The notes beneath the pieces were generated by a model. It was not told the origin of the DNA, searched no databases, and worked only from the letters and a program-made list of their open reading frames with translations. A program made the translations under genes and the position numbers. A stretch of 64,000 nucleotides of DNA, from positions 1,178,001-1,242,000 of the forward strand of contig NZ_CP045920.1 of the NCBI RefSeq assembly GCF_009660225.1. The letters run 5' to 3'. This DNA comes from Pseudactinotalea sp. HY158. GTDB taxonomy: Bacteria > Actinomycetota > Actinomycetes > Actinomycetales > Beutenbergiaceae. Below, piece by piece: positions 9,207 through 18,213 of the stretch; position 1 is the first letter of the stretch; each line of letters starts with the position of its first letter.

Positions 9207-9937
9207 GCCGGGCCGTCGTCTTCGACCTCGACGACACCCTCGTGGACACCCGCACGGCGTTCGCGGCGGCGATCGATGCGGCCACCCGGCTGCTCGACCC
9301 GGACCTCACCCCGGAGCGGTCCGCCGTGGCCCTGGCGAGCTGGCGACAGGATCTGGGCGGACACTACCGCGCCTACACCCGCGGCACGGTCGGCTATTGG
9401 GAACAGCGGGAGGCCCGGCTGCGCGAGATCGGACGCGCCCTCGGCCTGCCCGGACTCGGCGCGGACGACGTCGAGGCGTGGAACGAGGCGTTCGACCTCG
9501 CCTTCGCGGGCGCCTGGGCCCCGTTCCCCGACGCCCGCCCGACGGTCGACCGGCTCCGGGAGGACGGCTACGAGATCGGCGTCGTCACGAACGCCCAGAC
9601 GCGCGTGCAGGAGCTCAAGCTCGCCGCGACCGGGCTGGACGATCTGCCGCTGCTCGTCACGATGGACACGTTCGGGGTCGGCAAGCCGGCCCCCGAGGTC
9701 TTCCTCGAGGCGTGCCGGCTGCTCGGCGTCGAGCCGGCGGAGACGGCCTACGTCGGCGACGAGCTCGACACGGACGCCCGCGGGGCGATGAACGCCGGCC
9801 TGCGGGGCATGTGGCTGGCGCGTCCGGGGCGCCGCCGGGGTGGTCACCACGACGAGGACCCGGAGGGTGCCCGGGCCTCCGGTGTGGCGGTCCTCACCTC
9901 GCTGACGGAGCTTCCGGACCTGCTCGGGGCTCTCTGA
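9203..9937 (+). CDS. HAD-superfamily hydrolase
   Basis: 244 residues, GTG start overlapping the gltX stop (GTGA). Motif I is [12 protein letters not shown] at the very N terminus, with the nucleophile Asp and acid Asp two residues apart. Motif II is VVTNAQ, motif III the Lys in [10 protein letters not shown], and motif [17 protein letters not shown]. The helical cap lies between motifs I and II, as in phosphoglycolate-phosphatase-like enzymes. The likely activity is phosphatase on a small phosphorylated metabolite; the substrate is unknown. Co-translation with gltX is conserved in many actinobacteria. Confidence 0.85.
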   Translation: MSRAVVFDLDDTLVDTRTAFAAAIDAATRLLDPDLTPERSAVALASWRQDLGGHYRAYTRGTVGYWEQREARLREIGRALGLPGLGADDVEAWNEAFDLAFAGAWAPFPDARPTVDRLREDGYEIGVVTNAQTRVQELKLAATGLDDLPLLVTMDTFGVGKPAPEVFLEACRLLGVEPAETAYVGDELDTDARGAMNAGLRGMWLARPGRRRGGHHDEDPEGARASGVAVLTSLTELPDLLGAL

Positions 9938-9979
9938 TGCGGATTGTGCACAGGTGTGGGCTTGCTCACGGCTCTCGTT

Positions 9980-10008
9980 TTGGTTCGCGGCCCCCGCTCC
10001 GGTAGAGT
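9980..10008 (+). promoter_or_regulatory. Predicted sigma70-type promoter for the tRNA pair
   Basis: TTGGTT (9980-9985) and TAGAGT (10003-10008) separated by 17 bp, about 65 bp before the first tRNA. It is the best -35/-10 match in the gap between the HAD gene and the tRNAs. Confidence 0.45.
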
Positions 10009-10073
10009 CATCCGGCGGTAGGACGTTTGGATCACGGCGCCTCGCGGCGTCCGATCCGGACCGAATACTCCGA

Positions 10074-10145
10074 TGGGGTATGGTGTAATCGGCAGCACGA
10101 CTGTTTCTGGTACAGTTAGTCTAGGTTCGAGTCCTGGTACCCCAG
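10074..10145 (+). tRNA. tRNA-Gln (CTG anticodon)
   Basis: 72 nt. The acceptor stem TGGGGTA pairs with TACCCCA, followed by discriminator G. The anticodon stem ACTGT/ACAGT encloses loop TTCTGGT with anticodon CTG, and the T arm has GGTTCGAGTCC. CCA is not encoded. It lies just downstream of gltX, the usual actinobacterial position. Confidence 0.95.
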
Positions 10146-10198
10146 CGCGTGAAGAGTGCTCCGTCAGGTAGCATTCCGAAGGCAAGAAGAAATTGCAT

Positions 10199-10271
10199 GG
10201 CCCCGTCGTCTAGCGGCCTAGGACACCGCCCTCTCACGGCGGCGGCGCCGGTTCGAATCCGGTCGGGGCTG
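10199..10271 (+). tRNA. tRNA-Glu (CTC anticodon)
   Basis: 73 nt. The acceptor stem GGCCCCG pairs with CGGGGCT (one G-T pair), discriminator G. The anticodon stem CCGCC/GGCGG encloses CTCTCAC with anticodon CTC, and the T arm has GGTTCGAATCC. It follows tRNA-Gln by 53 nt and shares its terminator, so the two are probably one transcript. Confidence 0.95.
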
Positions 10272-10276
10272 CAAAC

Positions 10277-10320
10277 AAGGCACAGGATCTCTGCTGAGCA
10301 GGGATCCTGTGCCTTTCTTC
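10277..10320 (+). terminator. Rho-independent terminator of the tRNA operon
   Basis: A perfect 13-bp stem pairs AAGGCACAGGATC (10277-10289) with GATCCTGTGCCTT (10303-10315), followed by a T-rich stretch TTCTTC. It is the clearest intrinsic terminator in the window and begins 6 nt after tRNA-Glu. Confidence 0.9.
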
Positions 10321-10411
10321 GTTGACGGGAGACTCGGGTCACGAGAATCGGCCCCGCCGCGGCGGTATCGTGAAGCCGTTGACGTGACCGTCCGAGATCG
10401 GAGGGTGCCCG

Positions 10412-12121
10412 ATGAAGTCCCTCCCCGTTCCGCCGCTGGCGCAGACCCTGGAGCGCTATCTCACCGCGCTGGGGCCGCTCCAGACCGCGCACGAACGAGC
10501 GGTCACGGGCGCGGCCGTGACCGAGTTCGCGAACGCCGACGGTCCGGCCTGCCAGGAGGAGCTCGAGCGATTCGCCCGCGCCGAGCACCGGCGGGGGCGC
10601 AGCTGGCTGACTCGTGCATGGCAGGACACCTACCTCGAGCAGCGATCCCCCCTGCCGCTGGCCGGCAACGTCGCGTTCCAGCTCGCGTGGGACCGGACCA
10701 GGCGCGGGGTCGACCTCGCGGCCGACGTCGCCCATCGACTGGCCGCCGTCCACCTGCGTCACCTGCGGGGCGAGGCCCGGCCCGAGGTGAGCCCGCGCGG
10801 GGAGCCGCTCACGCCCACGCAGTGGCGCTACCTCGCCGGCGGGATCCGTGATCCGCGTCCCGGCACGGACGGCTTCCTCGAGGGCCACCCGTCACCGGCG
10901 CACCGCGAGATCGTCGTGCTCCGACACAACCGCGCCCATGCCCTGGCGGTGTCCGATGCCGCCGGGCGGCCCCTGCCGCGCCCCGCCCTCGCCGCGGCGA
11001 TGACGCAGATCCTGCGCTCGGTCGCGACGCCGGGCACGTTCACCGACCCCTCCCTCCTCGGCAGCGAGCACGCCGCGGCCGTCCTCGATCGACTGCGCGC
11101 CGAACCGGCCGGCGCCGAGACCTACCGCCGGCTGCGCGAGGCCCTGTTCGTGCTCGACCTCGGCGACGAGGGCGAGACCGGCGGCACCGCCGAGGCGCTG
11201 CGGCGGGTGGCGTTCGATCCGGGAGCTGCGTGGGTGTACAAGCCGCTGAGCGTCGAGGTCGGATTGGTCGACGGCTTCGTCGCCGTCCACGTCGAGCATT
11301 CGATCCTCGACGGGGCGACGCTCGCCGCGCACGTCGCGCAGGCGCACCTCGTGCAGCCCGACGACCGGGTGGTCGAGGCGCCGGCGGCGGGGCGGCCGAC
11401 GGAGCTGGTCTGGCCGGTCGATGCCCGGCTCCGGGGCGAGATCGACGCAGCCCTGCAGGCGTATCGCGCCGAGGCCGGCCGGTATCGGGTCCGCGTGGTC
11501 ACCGTGCCGTTCACCGCACCGGCGGGCCTGCGGTTCAGCCACGACGGCGCGATGCAGTGGATCATGCTCGTCGCCCAGCGCGCCACGTGGGGGCGGGTCC
11601 GCAGCACCTACGAGGCCGTGGACATGCGCGAGTACCTCGCCGGACGGACCGAGTGCCTGCGACCGAACACGCCCGAGGCGGTGGCCCTCGCGGGCGCGCT
11701 CCTCGACGGCGATGCCACGCCGGAACAGCTCGAGGCCGCCCGCGGGGCGCATTCGGCCCTCGTCAAGGCGTGCAAGAGCGGCAACGGGATCGACCGGCAC
11801 CTGTTCGGGTTGCGGGCCATGGCCTCCCGGCTCGGGCTCACCCCGCGGATCTTCGCCGACGACGGCTACCGGCTGCTGACCACCGATGTGCTCTCGACCA
11901 CCTCGATCGGCGGCCGGGGCGAGATCGTCCGGCTCGCCTTCGCCCCGACCGCGGACGGGGGAGTGGGCGTGAACTACACGGCCGACCCGGGTGCATACGA
12001 GTTCTGCCTCACGTGGCGCGCCGATGAGATCGGCGAGATCGACGCCTTCGTCTCCCACCTGCGGGCGGGTGCGCGGGCGCTCGAGGAGGGGGCGCGCCGG
12101 GCGGGGCCGACGGCGCCCTAG
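10412..12121 (+). CDS. Choline/carnitine O-acyltransferase family protein
   Basis: 569 residues, close to eukaryotic carnitine acetyltransferase (about 600). The catalytic histidine lies in VHVEHSILDGAT near residue 295. YLAGRTECLRPNT matches the family GRTE(T) carnitine-site segment, SGNGIDRHLFGL matches the conserved GxGxDRHLLGL block, and VLSTTSIGG (near residue 494) is the STS-like substrate motif. The family moves acyl groups between CoA and carnitine or choline. ATG 12-13 nt after GGAGG is a good start. The gene converges on the IclR gene so closely that both stop codons share a CTAG. The substrate is not determinable; such enzymes are uncommon in bacteria. Confidence 0.8.
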   Translation: MKSLPVPPLAQTLERYLTALGPLQTAHERAVTGAAVTEFANADGPACQEELERFARAEHRRGRSWLTRAWQDTYLEQRSPLPLAGNVAFQLAWDRTRRGVDLAADVAHRLAAVHLRHLRGEARPEVSPRGEPLTPTQWRYLAGGIRDPRPGTDGFLEGHPSPAHREIVVLRHNRAHALAVSDAAGRPLPRPALAAAMTQILRSVATPGTFTDPSLLGSEHAAAVLDRLRAEPAGAETYRRLREALFVLDLGDEGETGGTAEALRRVAFDPGAAWVYKPLSVEVGLVDGFVAVHVEHSILDGATLAAHVAQAHLVQPDDRVVEAPAAGRPTELVWPVDARLRGEIDAALQAYRAEAGRYRVRVVTVPFTAPAGLRFSHDGAMQWIMLVAQRATWGRVRSTYEAVDMREYLAGRTECLRPNTPEAVALAGALLDGDATPEQLEAARGAHSALVKACKSGNGIDRHLFGLRAMASRLGLTPRIFADDGYRLLTTDVLSTTSIGGRGEIVRLAFAPTADGGVGVNYTADPGAYEFCLTWRADEIGEIDAFVSHLRAGARALEEGARRAGPTAP

Positions 12122-12843
12122 AGTCCCTCGTCGGCCTTGCGCAGCACCTCGGTCAGCCGGTTCGCGGCGGCCACGACGGAGGCGGCATGCAGCCGGCCGG
12201 GCTGTCGGCTCATGCGCTCGACGGGGCCGGAGACGGAGACGGCGGCGATGACCCGACCCGACGGCCCGCGCACGGGGGCCGAGACCGAGGCCACGCCGAC
12301 CTCGCGCTCGCTGATCGACTGGGACCAGCCGCGCCGGCGCACCCCCGAGAGGATCGTGGCTGTGAACTTCGCGCCGTGCAGCCCGCGGTGCAGCCGGTCC
12401 GGCTCCTCCCAGGCGAGCAGGATCTGCGCGGCGGAGCCGGCGAGCATCGTGAGCGTGGCGCCCACGGGGATGGAGTCGCGCAGGCCCATCTGCTTCTCGG
12501 CCGCGGCCACGCAGATGCGCTGATCGCCCTGGCGGCGGTAGAGCTGGGCGCTCTCGCCGGTGTGGTCGCGTAGCGCCACGAGCACCGAGCCCGCGGCGGC
12601 GAGCAGTCGGTCCTCGCCCGCGGCGGAGGCGAGTTCGGCCAGGCGCGGCCCGAGCACGAACCGCCCCTGCATGTCGCGGGAGACGAGCCGGTGGTGCTCG
12701 AGGGCGACGGCGAGCCGATGCGCGGTCGGGCGTGCCAGGTGGGTGCTGGCCACCAGCTGTGCCAGGGTCGCCGGACCCGCTTCCAGGGCGCCCAGAACGA
12801 TCGCGGCCTTGTCAAGAACGCCGACTCCGCTAGAGTTGTCCAT
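12118..12843 (-). CDS. ndgR: IclR-family regulator, NdgR-like (amino-acid biosynthesis)
   Basis: 241 residues: an N-terminal winged helix ([32 protein letters not shown]) and a C-terminal IclR effector domain ([41 protein letters not shown]). Its position divergent from leuCD matches NdgR of Streptomyces and other actinobacteria, which controls leucine and related amino-acid genes. ATG 12843 is used; an open frame extends much further upstream across leuC, but only as an antisense shadow. An inverted repeat in the shared upstream region is a candidate site. Confidence 0.85.
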   Translation of the reverse strand: MDNSSGVGVLDKAAIVLGALEAGPATLAQLVASTHLARPTAHRLAVALEHHRLVSRDMQGRFVLGPRLAELASAAGEDRLLAAAGSVLVALRDHTGESAQLYRRQGDQRICVAAAEKQMGLRDSIPVGATLTMLAGSAAQILLAWEEPDRLHRGLHGAKFTATILSGVRRRGWSQSISEREVGVASVSAPVRGPSGRVIAAVSVSGPVERMSRQPGRLHAASVVAAANRLTEVLRKADEGL

Positions 12844-12856
12844 AAGTCGATATTGC

Positions 12857-12875
12857 CGTCTCGGAAGATGAGACG
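12857..12875. promoter_or_regulatory. Inverted repeat in the iclR-leuC divergent region
   Basis: CGTCTC (12857-12862), 7-bp spacer, GAGACG (12870-12875), flanked by TTG on the left and CAA on the right. It lies 14 bp from the IclR start codon and about 75 bp before leuC, the place expected for an IclR-type operator acting on both genes. Confidence 0.45.
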
Positions 12876-12948
12876 CAAGTTCGACGGTGAAACCCGGAGT
12901 GTCGCAAGGCCCTCCGTCAGCACACGGATCAAGGAAGTTGGACGCGTC

Positions 12949-14358
12949 ATGGGTAGGACGTTGGCGGAGAAGGTATGGGCGGACCATATTGTCCGCAGAG
13001 GTGAGGACGGCGCGCCCGACCTCCTCTACATCGATCTCCACCTCGTGCACGAGGTCACGAGCCCGCAGGCCTTCGAGGGGCTGCGCCTCGCCGGGCGTCC
13101 CGTGCGTCGTCCAGACCTGACGATCGCCACCGAGGACCACAACACCCCGACCCTCGACATCGACCTGCCGATCGCCGACAAGACCTCGCGCAAGCAGATC
13201 GACACGCTGCGGGCCAACGTCGAGGACTTCGGCGTGCGGATCCACTCCCTCGGCGACGCCGATCAGGGGATCGTCCACGTCGTGGGGCCCCAGCTCGGCC
13301 TGACCATGCCCGGCCTGACCGTCGTGTGCGGCGACTCCCACACCTCGACCCACGGGGCCTTCGGCGCGCTCGCATTCGGCATCGGCACCTCCGAGGTGGA
13401 GCACGTGCTCGCCACCCAGACCCTGCCGCTCGCCCCGTTCAAGACCATGGCGATCACGGTGAACGGCACGCTGCGCGAGGGCACGACCGCCAAGGACATC
13501 ATCCTCGCCGTCATCGCCAAGATCGGCACCGGCGGCGGCCAGGGCTACGTGCTCGAGTACCGCGGCGAGGCCATCGAGGCGCTGTCGATGGAAGCGCGCA
13601 TGACGATCTGCAACATGTCGATCGAGGCCGGGGCGCGCGCCGGCATGATCGCCCCGGACGAGACCACCTTCGCCTATCTCAAGGGCCGCCCGCACGCCCC
13701 CGAGGGGGAGGACTGGGACGCCGCCGTCGAGTACTGGCGCACGCTGCGCACCGACTCGGATGCGACCTTCGACGCCGAGGTCACCCTCGACGCGAACGAC
13801 CTCGAACCCTTCGTCACCTGGGGCACGAACCCGGGCCAGGGCCTGCCGCTGTCGGGCCGGGTCCCGAACCCGGAGGAGATCAACGAGGAGAACGAGCGCG
13901 TGGCCGCCGAGCGGGCGCTCGAGTACATGGACCTCGCGCCGGGACTGCCGCTGCGCGACATCCACGTCGACACGGTCTTCATCGGGTCGTGCACGAACGG
14001 CCGGATCGAGGACCTGCGCGCCGTGGTCGACGTCATCGCCGGCCGGAAGAAGGCCGACGACGTGCGCGTGCTCGTCGTGCCGGGATCGGCGCGGGTGCGA
14101 CTCCAGGCCGAGGCCGAGGGGCTCGACCAGGTCTTCCTCGCCTTCGGCGCCGAGTGGCGCAACGCCGGCTGCTCGATGTGCCTGGGCATGAACCCCGATC
14201 AGCTCAAGCCCGGGGAACGGGCCGCCTCCACCTCGAACCGCAACTTCGAGGGCCGGCAGGGCAAGGGTGGACGCACCCACCTCGTCTCCCCGCTCGTCGC
14301 GGCCGCCACGGCCATCCGCGGCACCCTCTCGTCCCCCGCCGACCTCGTGAACGCCTGA
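12949..14358 (+). CDS. leuC: 3-isopropylmalate dehydratase large subunit
   Basis: 469 residues. With LeuD it isomerises 2-isopropylmalate to 3-isopropylmalate in leucine synthesis. The aconitase fold is clear: [14 protein letters not shown] start, [28 protein letters not shown], and cysteine ligands of the [4Fe-4S] cluster in FIGSCTNGR and [14 protein letters not shown] 12949 gives the standard N terminus; the open frame before it runs through the IclR promoter region. leuD follows 13 nt after the stop. Confidence 0.97.
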   Translation: MGRTLAEKVWADHIVRRGEDGAPDLLYIDLHLVHEVTSPQAFEGLRLAGRPVRRPDLTIATEDHNTPTLDIDLPIADKTSRKQIDTLRANVEDFGVRIHSLGDADQGIVHVVGPQLGLTMPGLTVVCGDSHTSTHGAFGALAFGIGTSEVEHVLATQTLPLAPFKTMAITVNGTLREGTTAKDIILAVIAKIGTGGGQGYVLEYRGEAIEALSMEARMTICNMSIEAGARAGMIAPDETTFAYLKGRPHAPEGEDWDAAVEYWRTLRTDSDATFDAEVTLDANDLEPFVTWGTNPGQGLPLSGRVPNPEEINEENERVAAERALEYMDLAPGLPLRDIHVDTVFIGSCTNGRIEDLRAVVDVIAGRKKADDVRVLVVPGSARVRLQAEAEGLDQVFLAFGAEWRNAGCSMCLGMNPDQLKPGERAASTSNRNFEGRQGKGGRTHLVSPLVAAATAIRGTLSSPADLVNA

Positions 14359-14371
14359 GGAGGCCGCCACC

Positions 14372-15037
14372 ATGGAGAAATTCACCACGCACACCGGCGT
14401 CGGCATCCCGCTGCGCCGCAGCAACGTCGACACCGACCAGATCATCCCGGCCGTCTACCTCAAGCGGGTCTCCCGCACCGGCTTCGAGGACGCGCTCTTC
14501 GCCGCCTGGCGGTCCGACCCGGAGTTCATCCTCAACCAGGAGCCGTACAAGACGGCCTCGGTGCTCGTCGCCGGCCCGGACTTCGGCACCGGCTCCTCCC
14601 GTGAGCACGCCGTCTGGGCGCTCAAGGACTACGGCTTCAAGGTCGTGCTCGCGAGCCGCTTCGCCGACATCTTCCGCGGCAACTCCGGCAAGCAGGGTCT
14701 CGTCGCCGGGATCCTCGCGCAGGAGGACGTCGAGCTCATCTGGAAGGCGCTCGAGTCCAACCCCGGCCAGGAGATCACGGTCGACCTCGTGAACCGGCAG
14801 GTGACCTGCGGTGACATCGTCGCCACCTTCGAGATCGACGACTACACCCGCTGGCGCCTCATGGAGGGCCTCGACGACATCGGCCTCACGCTCAACCACG
14901 AGGCCGACATCACGGCCTACGAACAGTCGCGCGCCGCCTGGCGTCCCACGACTCTGCCGGCCAAGACCCTCCCGCCCGTCGAGATCGTAGCCGCCCGCCC
15001 GGTCACGGTGCCGACCCAGAACGAGTCGCTCAGCTGA
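14372..15037 (+). CDS. leuD: 3-isopropylmalate dehydratase small subunit
   Basis: 221 residues. The start [31 protein letters not shown] and the [23 protein letters not shown] swivel segment are diagnostic for LeuD. It forms the active dehydratase with LeuC. It is preceded by GAGGAGG-like sequence 9 nt before ATG 14372 and followed by a terminator hairpin, so leuCD is a two-gene operon. Confidence 0.97.
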   Translation: MEKFTTHTGVGIPLRRSNVDTDQIIPAVYLKRVSRTGFEDALFAAWRSDPEFILNQEPYKTASVLVAGPDFGTGSSREHAVWALKDYGFKVVLASRFADIFRGNSGKQGLVAGILAQEDVELIWKALESNPGQEITVDLVNRQVTCGDIVATFEIDDYTRWRLMEGLDDIGLTLNHEADITAYEQSRAAWRPTTLPAKTLPPVEIVAARPVTVPTQNESLS

Positions 15038-15060
15038 CCCCGCGAAGCCGGTAGCACGCG

Positions 15061-15099
15061 CGAACGCCGCTCCACCCGGGGCGGCGTTCGTCGTCTCGT
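15061..15099 (+). terminator. Terminator hairpin after leuCD
   Basis: CGAACGCCGC (15061-15070) pairs perfectly with GCGGCGTTCG (15081-15090) around a 10-nt loop, then TCGTCTCGT. The stem is 10 bp and lies 23 nt after the leuD stop. Confidence 0.8.
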
Positions 15100-15124
15100 A
15101 TGGACGGCGCCCGGCCGGCTCCGA

Positions 15125-15796
15125 TCAGAACGTCGCCTCGAGCGCGGCCCGGTAGCGCCCCGGCTCGGCGCGGGCGCCGGCCGAGACGAGCAGGCGGTGC
15201 CGCCCGAGCCGCTCCGCGTGATCCCCGGCGACGGGGAGGGAGATGACGCCTCGTAGGCCCCGCGACCACGCCCGGGCCACGGCGCCGGCGCAGCGGTCCT
15301 CGGGAGAGCCGCCGGGCGGCGGCAGCGCCTCGATCGGCAGGGCGTAGTACCACGCGTCCAGGGCCTCGCGGTCGATGCCCACGTCTCCGTATCGGTGCTG
15401 CCAGAGCAGTGGTGGGAACTCGGGCGGGTTGGTTCGCGTGGGCGGGTGCGGCGCGGGCGTCTGGTCGCGGAACCACTGCAGGGTCTCCTGCCAGCAGCCG
15501 AGCCAGCGGTCCTCCCACTCCGGCACCCCAGGATCCGGCGGGCGCGAGCGGTCCCGCGGTGGCGGCGGGTCGAGCGGCGGGAGGTCGATCTGGGGGTGCA
15601 GATCCCAGCGGTCCCGGATGTACAGGAGTTCCAATAGGCTCCGGGCGCGTGGCGTGACCCCGAGCGTGAAGCCGGCGGGCCACCGTGGTCCTTCGGGAAG
15701 GCCGTGTCGGTGTAGGAACCTGGGCATCGTGACCATCAACTCCAGTGGAGTGGCATCGTGCTGCAGCGACCAGCGTATCCGGCCGATCCACCTCAT
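15125..15796 (-). CDS. Hypothetical protein, proline/arginine-rich
   Basis: 223 residues, not recognised. It is soluble, with no signal peptide or membrane helix. A central Pro/Asp/Arg-rich stretch (LPPLDPPPPRDRSRPPDPGVPEW, residues about 90-115) is followed by tryptophan-rich sequence (WEDRWLGCWQETLQWF) and a C-terminal part around WYYALPIEALPPPGGSPEDRCAGAVARAWSRGLRGV. The frame has good GC3 bias, which supports real coding. It sits between the leuD terminator and a tandem duplication. It may be a lineage-restricted gene. Confidence 0.6.
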   Translation of the reverse strand: MRWIGRIRWSLQHDATPLELMVTMPRFLHRHGLPEGPRWPAGFTLGVTPRARSLLELLYIRDRWDLHPQIDLPPLDPPPPRDRSRPPDPGVPEWEDRWLGCWQETLQWFRDQTPAPHPPTRTNPPEFPPLLWQHRYGDVGIDREALDAWYYALPIEALPPPGGSPEDRCAGAVARAWSRGLRGVISLPVAGDHAERLGRHRLLVSAGARAEPGRYRAALEATF

Positions 15797-15862
15797 GGCC
15801 TGGTGGCGGGGTCGCTCACCCCGCGGTCGAGCAGGGCGTAGCCCGGGGATTCTGCTGGGATT

Positions 15863-15921
15863 TCCGGGGTTCGGCCCTGGTCGGCCGGTGGATCCGGGGT
15901 TCGGCCCTGGTCGGCCGGTGG
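15863..15921. repeat. 30-bp tandem duplication upstream of murA
   Basis: Two copies of a 30-bp unit (15863-15892 and 15893-15921) agree at 29 positions; each ends in GGTCGGCCGGTGG. A third, partial copy (GGGGTTCGGCCC) starts near 15927. The array fills the gap between the hypothetical gene and murA. No promoter is obvious inside it. Confidence 0.8.
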
Positions 15922-16006
15922 CGCGAGGGGTTCGGCCCGGTCACATCCCGCCGCGACGGGGACGCGCGCGGGCGTGGCCTATCCTGGGGCGAGAAGGGAC
16001 GGTCAC

Positions 16007-17323
16007 ATGACGATTCTGCGAGTGCACGGGGGAGTTCCGCTCACCGGTGACATCACGGTCCGGGGCGCGAAGAACTTCGTCTCCAAGGCGATGGTCGCGG
16101 CGGTGCTGGGGGAGACCCCCTCGGTGCTGCGCAACGTCCCCGACATCAAGGACGTCCAGGTCGTGGGCGGGCTGCTCTCGCTCCACGGCGTGCAGGTCGA
16201 CTGGGACTCCGCCGCCGGCACGGTCGCCATGGACCCGTCCCGGGTCGAGGTCGCGGGCCGCGCCGACATCGACACCCACGCCGGTTCGAGCCGGATCCCG
16301 ATCCTCATGTGCGGTCCGCTGCTGCACCGCCTCGGCGAGGCATTCATCCCCGACCTCGGCGGCTGCCACATCGGCGACCGCCCGATCGATTACCACCTGA
16401 GCATCCTGCGCCAGTTCGGCGCCGAGATCGACAAGCTCGAATCCGGCATCTGGATCAAGGCCCCCGCCCGCGGGCTCCAGGGAACCCAGGTCGAGCTGCC
16501 ATATCCGAGCGTCGGCGCGACCGAGCAGCTCCTGCTCACCGCCGTGCGCGCGAACGGCGTGACCGAACTGCGCAATGCCGCGATCGAGCCGGAGATCCTC
16601 GCGCTCATCGACGTGCTGCAGCGGATGGGCGCGATCATCTCCGTGGACACCGACCGGGTCATCCGGATCGAGGGGGTGGACGCCCTGCGCGGCTACACCT
16701 ACACGGCCCTGCCGGACCGGATCGAGACGGCCTCGTGGGCCTCGGCCGCGCTCGCCACCCACGGCGACATCTACGTGCGCGGCGCCGAGCAGTCGGCGAT
16801 GGGCACATTCCTCAACACCTATCGCAAGGTCGGCGGCGACTTCGACATCGACGACGAGGGCATCCGGTTCCGCCACCCCGGCAGGGACCTGCGGTCCATC
16901 GTGCTCGAGACCGACGTCCACCCCGGCTTCATGACCGACTGGCAGCAGCCCCTCGTCGTCGCCCTCACCCAGGCGACCGGCCTGTCGATCGTGCACGAGA
17001 CCGTCTACGAGAACAGGTTCGGGTTCACGGACGCGCTGCGGCGCATGGGAGCGAAGATCCAGGTCTACCGCGAATGCCTCGGCGGCAAGGACTGCCGGTT
17101 CGGGCAGCGGAACTTCTTCCACTCCGCCGTCATCTCCGGGCCCACCCCGTTGCAGGCCGCCGACATCGAGGTGCCCGACCTGCGCGGCGGCTTCTCCCAC
17201 CTCATCGCCGCGCTCGCCGCGGAGGGCACCTCGAACGTGCGCGGGATCGAGCTCATCTACCGCGGCTACGAGAATTTCATGGCCAAGCTCACCGCCCTCG
17301 GTGCCAAGGTCGAGCAGGTCTGA
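16007..17323 (+). CDS. murA: UDP-N-acetylglucosamine 1-carboxyvinyltransferase
   Basis: 438 residues. It catalyses the first committed step of peptidoglycan synthesis, moving enolpyruvate from PEP to UDP-GlcNAc. Motifs: GDITVRGAKNFVSKAM at the N terminus (the AKN lysine) and PDLGGCHIGDRPIDYH with the catalytic Cys at about residue 120. The Cys is retained, unlike the Asp of mycobacterial MurA. LRGGFSHLIAALAAEGTSNVRGIELIYRGYEN closes the fold. ATG 16007 has GAAGGGA upstream; the frame also opens earlier at 15974 without a good site. Confidence 0.95.
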   Translation: MTILRVHGGVPLTGDITVRGAKNFVSKAMVAAVLGETPSVLRNVPDIKDVQVVGGLLSLHGVQVDWDSAAGTVAMDPSRVEVAGRADIDTHAGSSRIPILMCGPLLHRLGEAFIPDLGGCHIGDRPIDYHLSILRQFGAEIDKLESGIWIKAPARGLQGTQVELPYPSVGATEQLLLTAVRANGVTELRNAAIEPEILALIDVLQRMGAIISVDTDRVIRIEGVDALRGYTYTALPDRIETASWASAALATHGDIYVRGAEQSAMGTFLNTYRKVGGDFDIDDEGIRFRHPGRDLRSIVLETDVHPGFMTDWQQPLVVALTQATGLSIVHETVYENRFGFTDALRRMGAKIQVYRECLGGKDCRFGQRNFFHSAVISGPTPLQAADIEVPDLRGGFSHLIAALAAEGTSNVRGIELIYRGYENFMAKLTALGAKVEQV

Positions 17324-17358
17324 GCCGCCGCCGGATCCGAGTCTCCGCCCCATCCGAG

Positions 17359-18213
17359 TCACAGTGCGGGCAGGTCCTCCGCGTCCCGGAACGGCACGAT
17401 GAGCGTCGCGGCCGCGCACGCGAATGCACCGAGCACGAGCGCGGCCGGGATCGTGCCCAGCCACGGCCACGCGATCGTCAGCTCGGCGGCGACCCTGACC
17501 GTTGCGACGAGCACGAGCAGGGACGCCACCACCTCGCCCGTGCGGCCGAGCCGCGCCTGCAGCCAGCGGCCGGCGAAGACCAGCGCGAGGACGACGCCCA
17601 CGGCCACCGCCGGGACCACCACCACGACGACGATTGTCGAGAGGATCGGCAGCCCCCAGGTCGCACCCGCCTCGGCCACGCGGGCGACCGGGGAGGGCAG
17701 GTCGGGCAGCGTGGCCGCGATCCCCGCGGCGACCGCGAGCACGTGGGCCAGCGGCCGGCGCGCCCAGCCGTGCAGGACCGCCCACACGAGCACCCCGACC
17801 GCGAGCCCGGTGGCCACGCCGCCGGCGCGGTGCCACCAGGTGGCCTCGGCGATCGTCGCGGCGAGGACGGCGGCACTCGCGACAAGCGCGACCGTCAGGC
17901 CCGAGCGGTCGCGGGCCCCGGCGGGATCGACCCGGCCCACCGCCCGGTGCGACCCGAGCGCCCACACGAGGATTGCGGCGAGCACGACGACGACGTCGAA
18001 CCACGTGGCCGCGGCGAGGACCTCCTGCACCCGGGTGAGCCGGGGCAGCGGCCGGCCGCCACCCCGCCACAGGTCGGCCACCACGACGAGCAGGACGATC
18101 ACGAGGAGCACGACCCGGGCCGACCGGGCCCGGCGCGTCGCGCGGACGACCCGCCGGCACAGCGCTGTGCGGCCTCTCCGGAGTTCTCGGCCCGGGCGGC
18201 CAGCGAGCGCCAC
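17359..18213 (-). CDS. Membrane region, probable displaced C terminus of the patatin-like gene
   Basis: 284 codons in a third minus-strand frame, with about seven hydrophobic helices starting at RVVLLVIVLLVVVADLW. It may be a separate membrane protein starting at GTG 18213. However, the preceding frame (patatin second part) is also becoming membrane-helical and loses coding character exactly where this frame begins, and the overlap needs only a -1 shift. I therefore think it is the end of the same large DUF3376 protein, cut off by a second frameshift near 18100-18200. No independent ribosome-binding site stands out. Confidence 0.5.
   Translation of the reverse strand: MALAGRPGRELRRGRTALCRRVVRATRRARSARVVLLVIVLLVVVADLWRGGGRPLPRLTRVQEVLAAATWFDVVVVLAAILVWALGSHRAVGRVDPAGARDRSGLTVALVASAAVLAATIAEATWWHRAGGVATGLAVGVLVWAVLHGWARRPLAHVLAVAAGIAATLPDLPSPVARVAEAGATWGLPILSTIVVVVVVPAVAVGVVLALVFAGRWLQARLGRTGEVVASLLVLVATVRVAAELTIAWPWLGTIPAALVLGAFACAAATLIVPFRDAEDLPAL

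Noticed and set aside
12118-14445. A 775-codon minus-strand ORF
   Set aside because: Only its last 241 codons are the IclR regulator; the rest is antisense to leuC, and ATG 12843 is the sensible start.
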